64,000 bases of DNA from an uncultured Pseudomonadota bacterium. Lineage in GTDB: Bacteria; Myxococcota_A; UBA796; GCA-2862545. A model generated the notes under the pieces. That model ran no database searches, was not told the origin of the DNA, and saw only the letters and a program-made list of their open reading frames with translations. Below are positions 63,370-64,000 of this stretch, piece after piece. Every line of letters begins with the position of its first letter. Position 1 is the stretch's first letter. Position numbers and translations under genes: made by a program. The DNA lies in NCBI GenBank assembly GCA_913061235.1, contig CAJXTB010000032.1, positions 1-64,000 of the forward strand. Reading direction: 5' to 3'.

Positions 63370-64000
63370 TCAGACCGTGCGGCGACGGACCAGCAGGCCG
63401 GTCAGGCCGACGAGGAACAGCAGACTGTACGGTGCTGGAGCGGACGAGCAGGACAGGCCGCCACCAATGACCGGGCTCAGCGCGTCGCTGCAGTCTTGGT
63501 CGATGCCGTCGTCGAGGATGTCTTCCATGTCCGGACCCATCGCGGGGTTCACGTCGTTGCAGTCGGTCACCGGCAGGTCGCCGGTGTAGGGACGGAATCT
63601 ACCAGCCACACACTGGGAACGGACCCGCAGAGCCACTCGCGAAGCTGTTGCAGCTCCCACTGTTCGCCGAGTTGCACACCTGCGTCCAGCTCGTGTGGTT
63701 GTTGCCACCGTGGTTTCCGCTCCCCACAGCCGCGTAGAAGGTCCCGCCGCCGATGCGCACCTGAGACCCGACGATATAGTTGCCGCCGTTCGCCGCCGAG
63801 CACTGGGATCCGCCTGGCAGGGTGAAGGGTGTGATCTGGCGGTACGCGGCGGAGTTGGAACGCGCGGTCTGGCTGCTGTTGCAGCCCCCGTTGATGCGGA
63901 TGTCCATGTCTAAGCGCACGCTCCGGGACGTTCCGTGTGCTTCGCCGAATCGGGTCGACAGTCGCTCTGCTTCCGCGAAGTCCGCGGGTACTTCCAGATG
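63370..64000 (-). pseudogene. Secreted protein with MopE motif and MYXO-CTERM-like tail, frameshifted and cut by window edge
   Basis: The frame is open at base 64000 and reads VRLDMDIRINGGCNSSQ and NNHTSWTQVCNSANSGS to a stop at 63599. In another frame, open from 63708 to 63370, the DNA encodes TDCNDVNPAMGPDMEDILDD (a MopE unit) and then SCSSAPAPYSLLFLVGLTGL followed by Arg residues, a MYXO-CTERM-like sorting tail. Such a tail only makes sense at the end of an exported protein, so the two parts are probably one gene with a frameshift between about 63599 and 63708. The N-terminus is outside the window. A true mutation, a sequencing error or programmed shifting are all possible. Confidence 0.6.

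Overview
The window looks like chromosome from a myxobacterium-like deltaproteobacterium (Myxococcota). The pointers are: thrombospondin type 3 and MopE-type Asp/Asn/Cys repeats, a MYXO-CTERM-like sorting tail, an AgmX/PglI C-terminal domain, an MglA-like GTPase homologue, a RegB/RegA redox pair, very many lipoproteins with (Asp-Thr)n or (Asp-Pro-Asp-Thr)n linkers, and G+C-rich coding sequence with GGAG-type ribosome sites. No rRNA, tRNA, CRISPR array, insertion sequence or prophage was seen.

Layout. 1-3996: secreted repeat protein (runs off the left edge), AgmX/PglI-type envelope protein, secreted fibre-like protein, small membrane protein. 4116-6163: two-gene acyl-CoA operon (3-hydroxyacyl-CoA dehydrogenase, thiolase). 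6210-10171: MopE-repeat and lamin-tail lipoproteins. 10231-14583: two exported beta-helix/fibrinogen-like proteins interleaved with fragments of a short-chain dehydrogenase (SDR), followed by an intact SDR. 14900-19510: PPK2, membrane protein, repeat-rich spacer, OmpA-family protein. 19601-25909: RegB/RegA, lone receiver, Lgt, degenerate MglA-like protein, RecJ. 25896-32318: seven minus-strand envelope genes, every neighbouring pair overlapping, with a tandem pair of HExxH lipoproteins. 32487-36958: glutaredoxin-fold protein lacking its cysteine, two more fibrinogen-like surface proteins around a RibD/DHFR-like reductase, and a GFA protein. 37050-42932: HPPD plus fatty-acid hydroxylase with a divergent LysR, a lipoprotein hydrolase with its own divergent LysR, and YebC. 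43071-49580: envelope proteins, then tandem NADase-type glycan-binding paralogues with a five-haem cytochrome. 49663-57746: ABC-F ATPase, beta-helix/LamG surface protein, GlgX, TIGR02147 regulator with lipoprotein, FG-GAP lipoprotein. 58172-64000: phospholipase-D-like protein, beta-propeller remnant, His-rich Spy/two-component operon, secreted beta-sandwich protein, and a frameshifted MYXO-CTERM-like gene at the right edge.

The most unusual content is a modular family of exported surface proteins. The N-terminal part is either a left-handed beta-helix (hexapeptide repeat) or a fibre-type domain, and it is joined to interchangeable C-terminal heads (fibrinogen-like YCDxxxxGGGW, LamG-like, possibly C1q-like). 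The protein at 32834-34357 combines the beta-helix of 12167-13657 with the head of 35183-36421. One family member (10538-11959) sits between two fragments of a decayed SDR gene, as though a single-gene unit had entered it. The overlapping seven-gene envelope operon and the His-rich Spy-like/two-component operon are the next best candidates for uncharacterised systems.

Most of the exported genes would act at the outer membrane or cell surface. The metabolic genes (acyl-CoA, SDR, HPPD, GlgX, PPK2) are scattered ordinary housekeeping or catabolic functions. All identities come from reading motifs; no database search was run.
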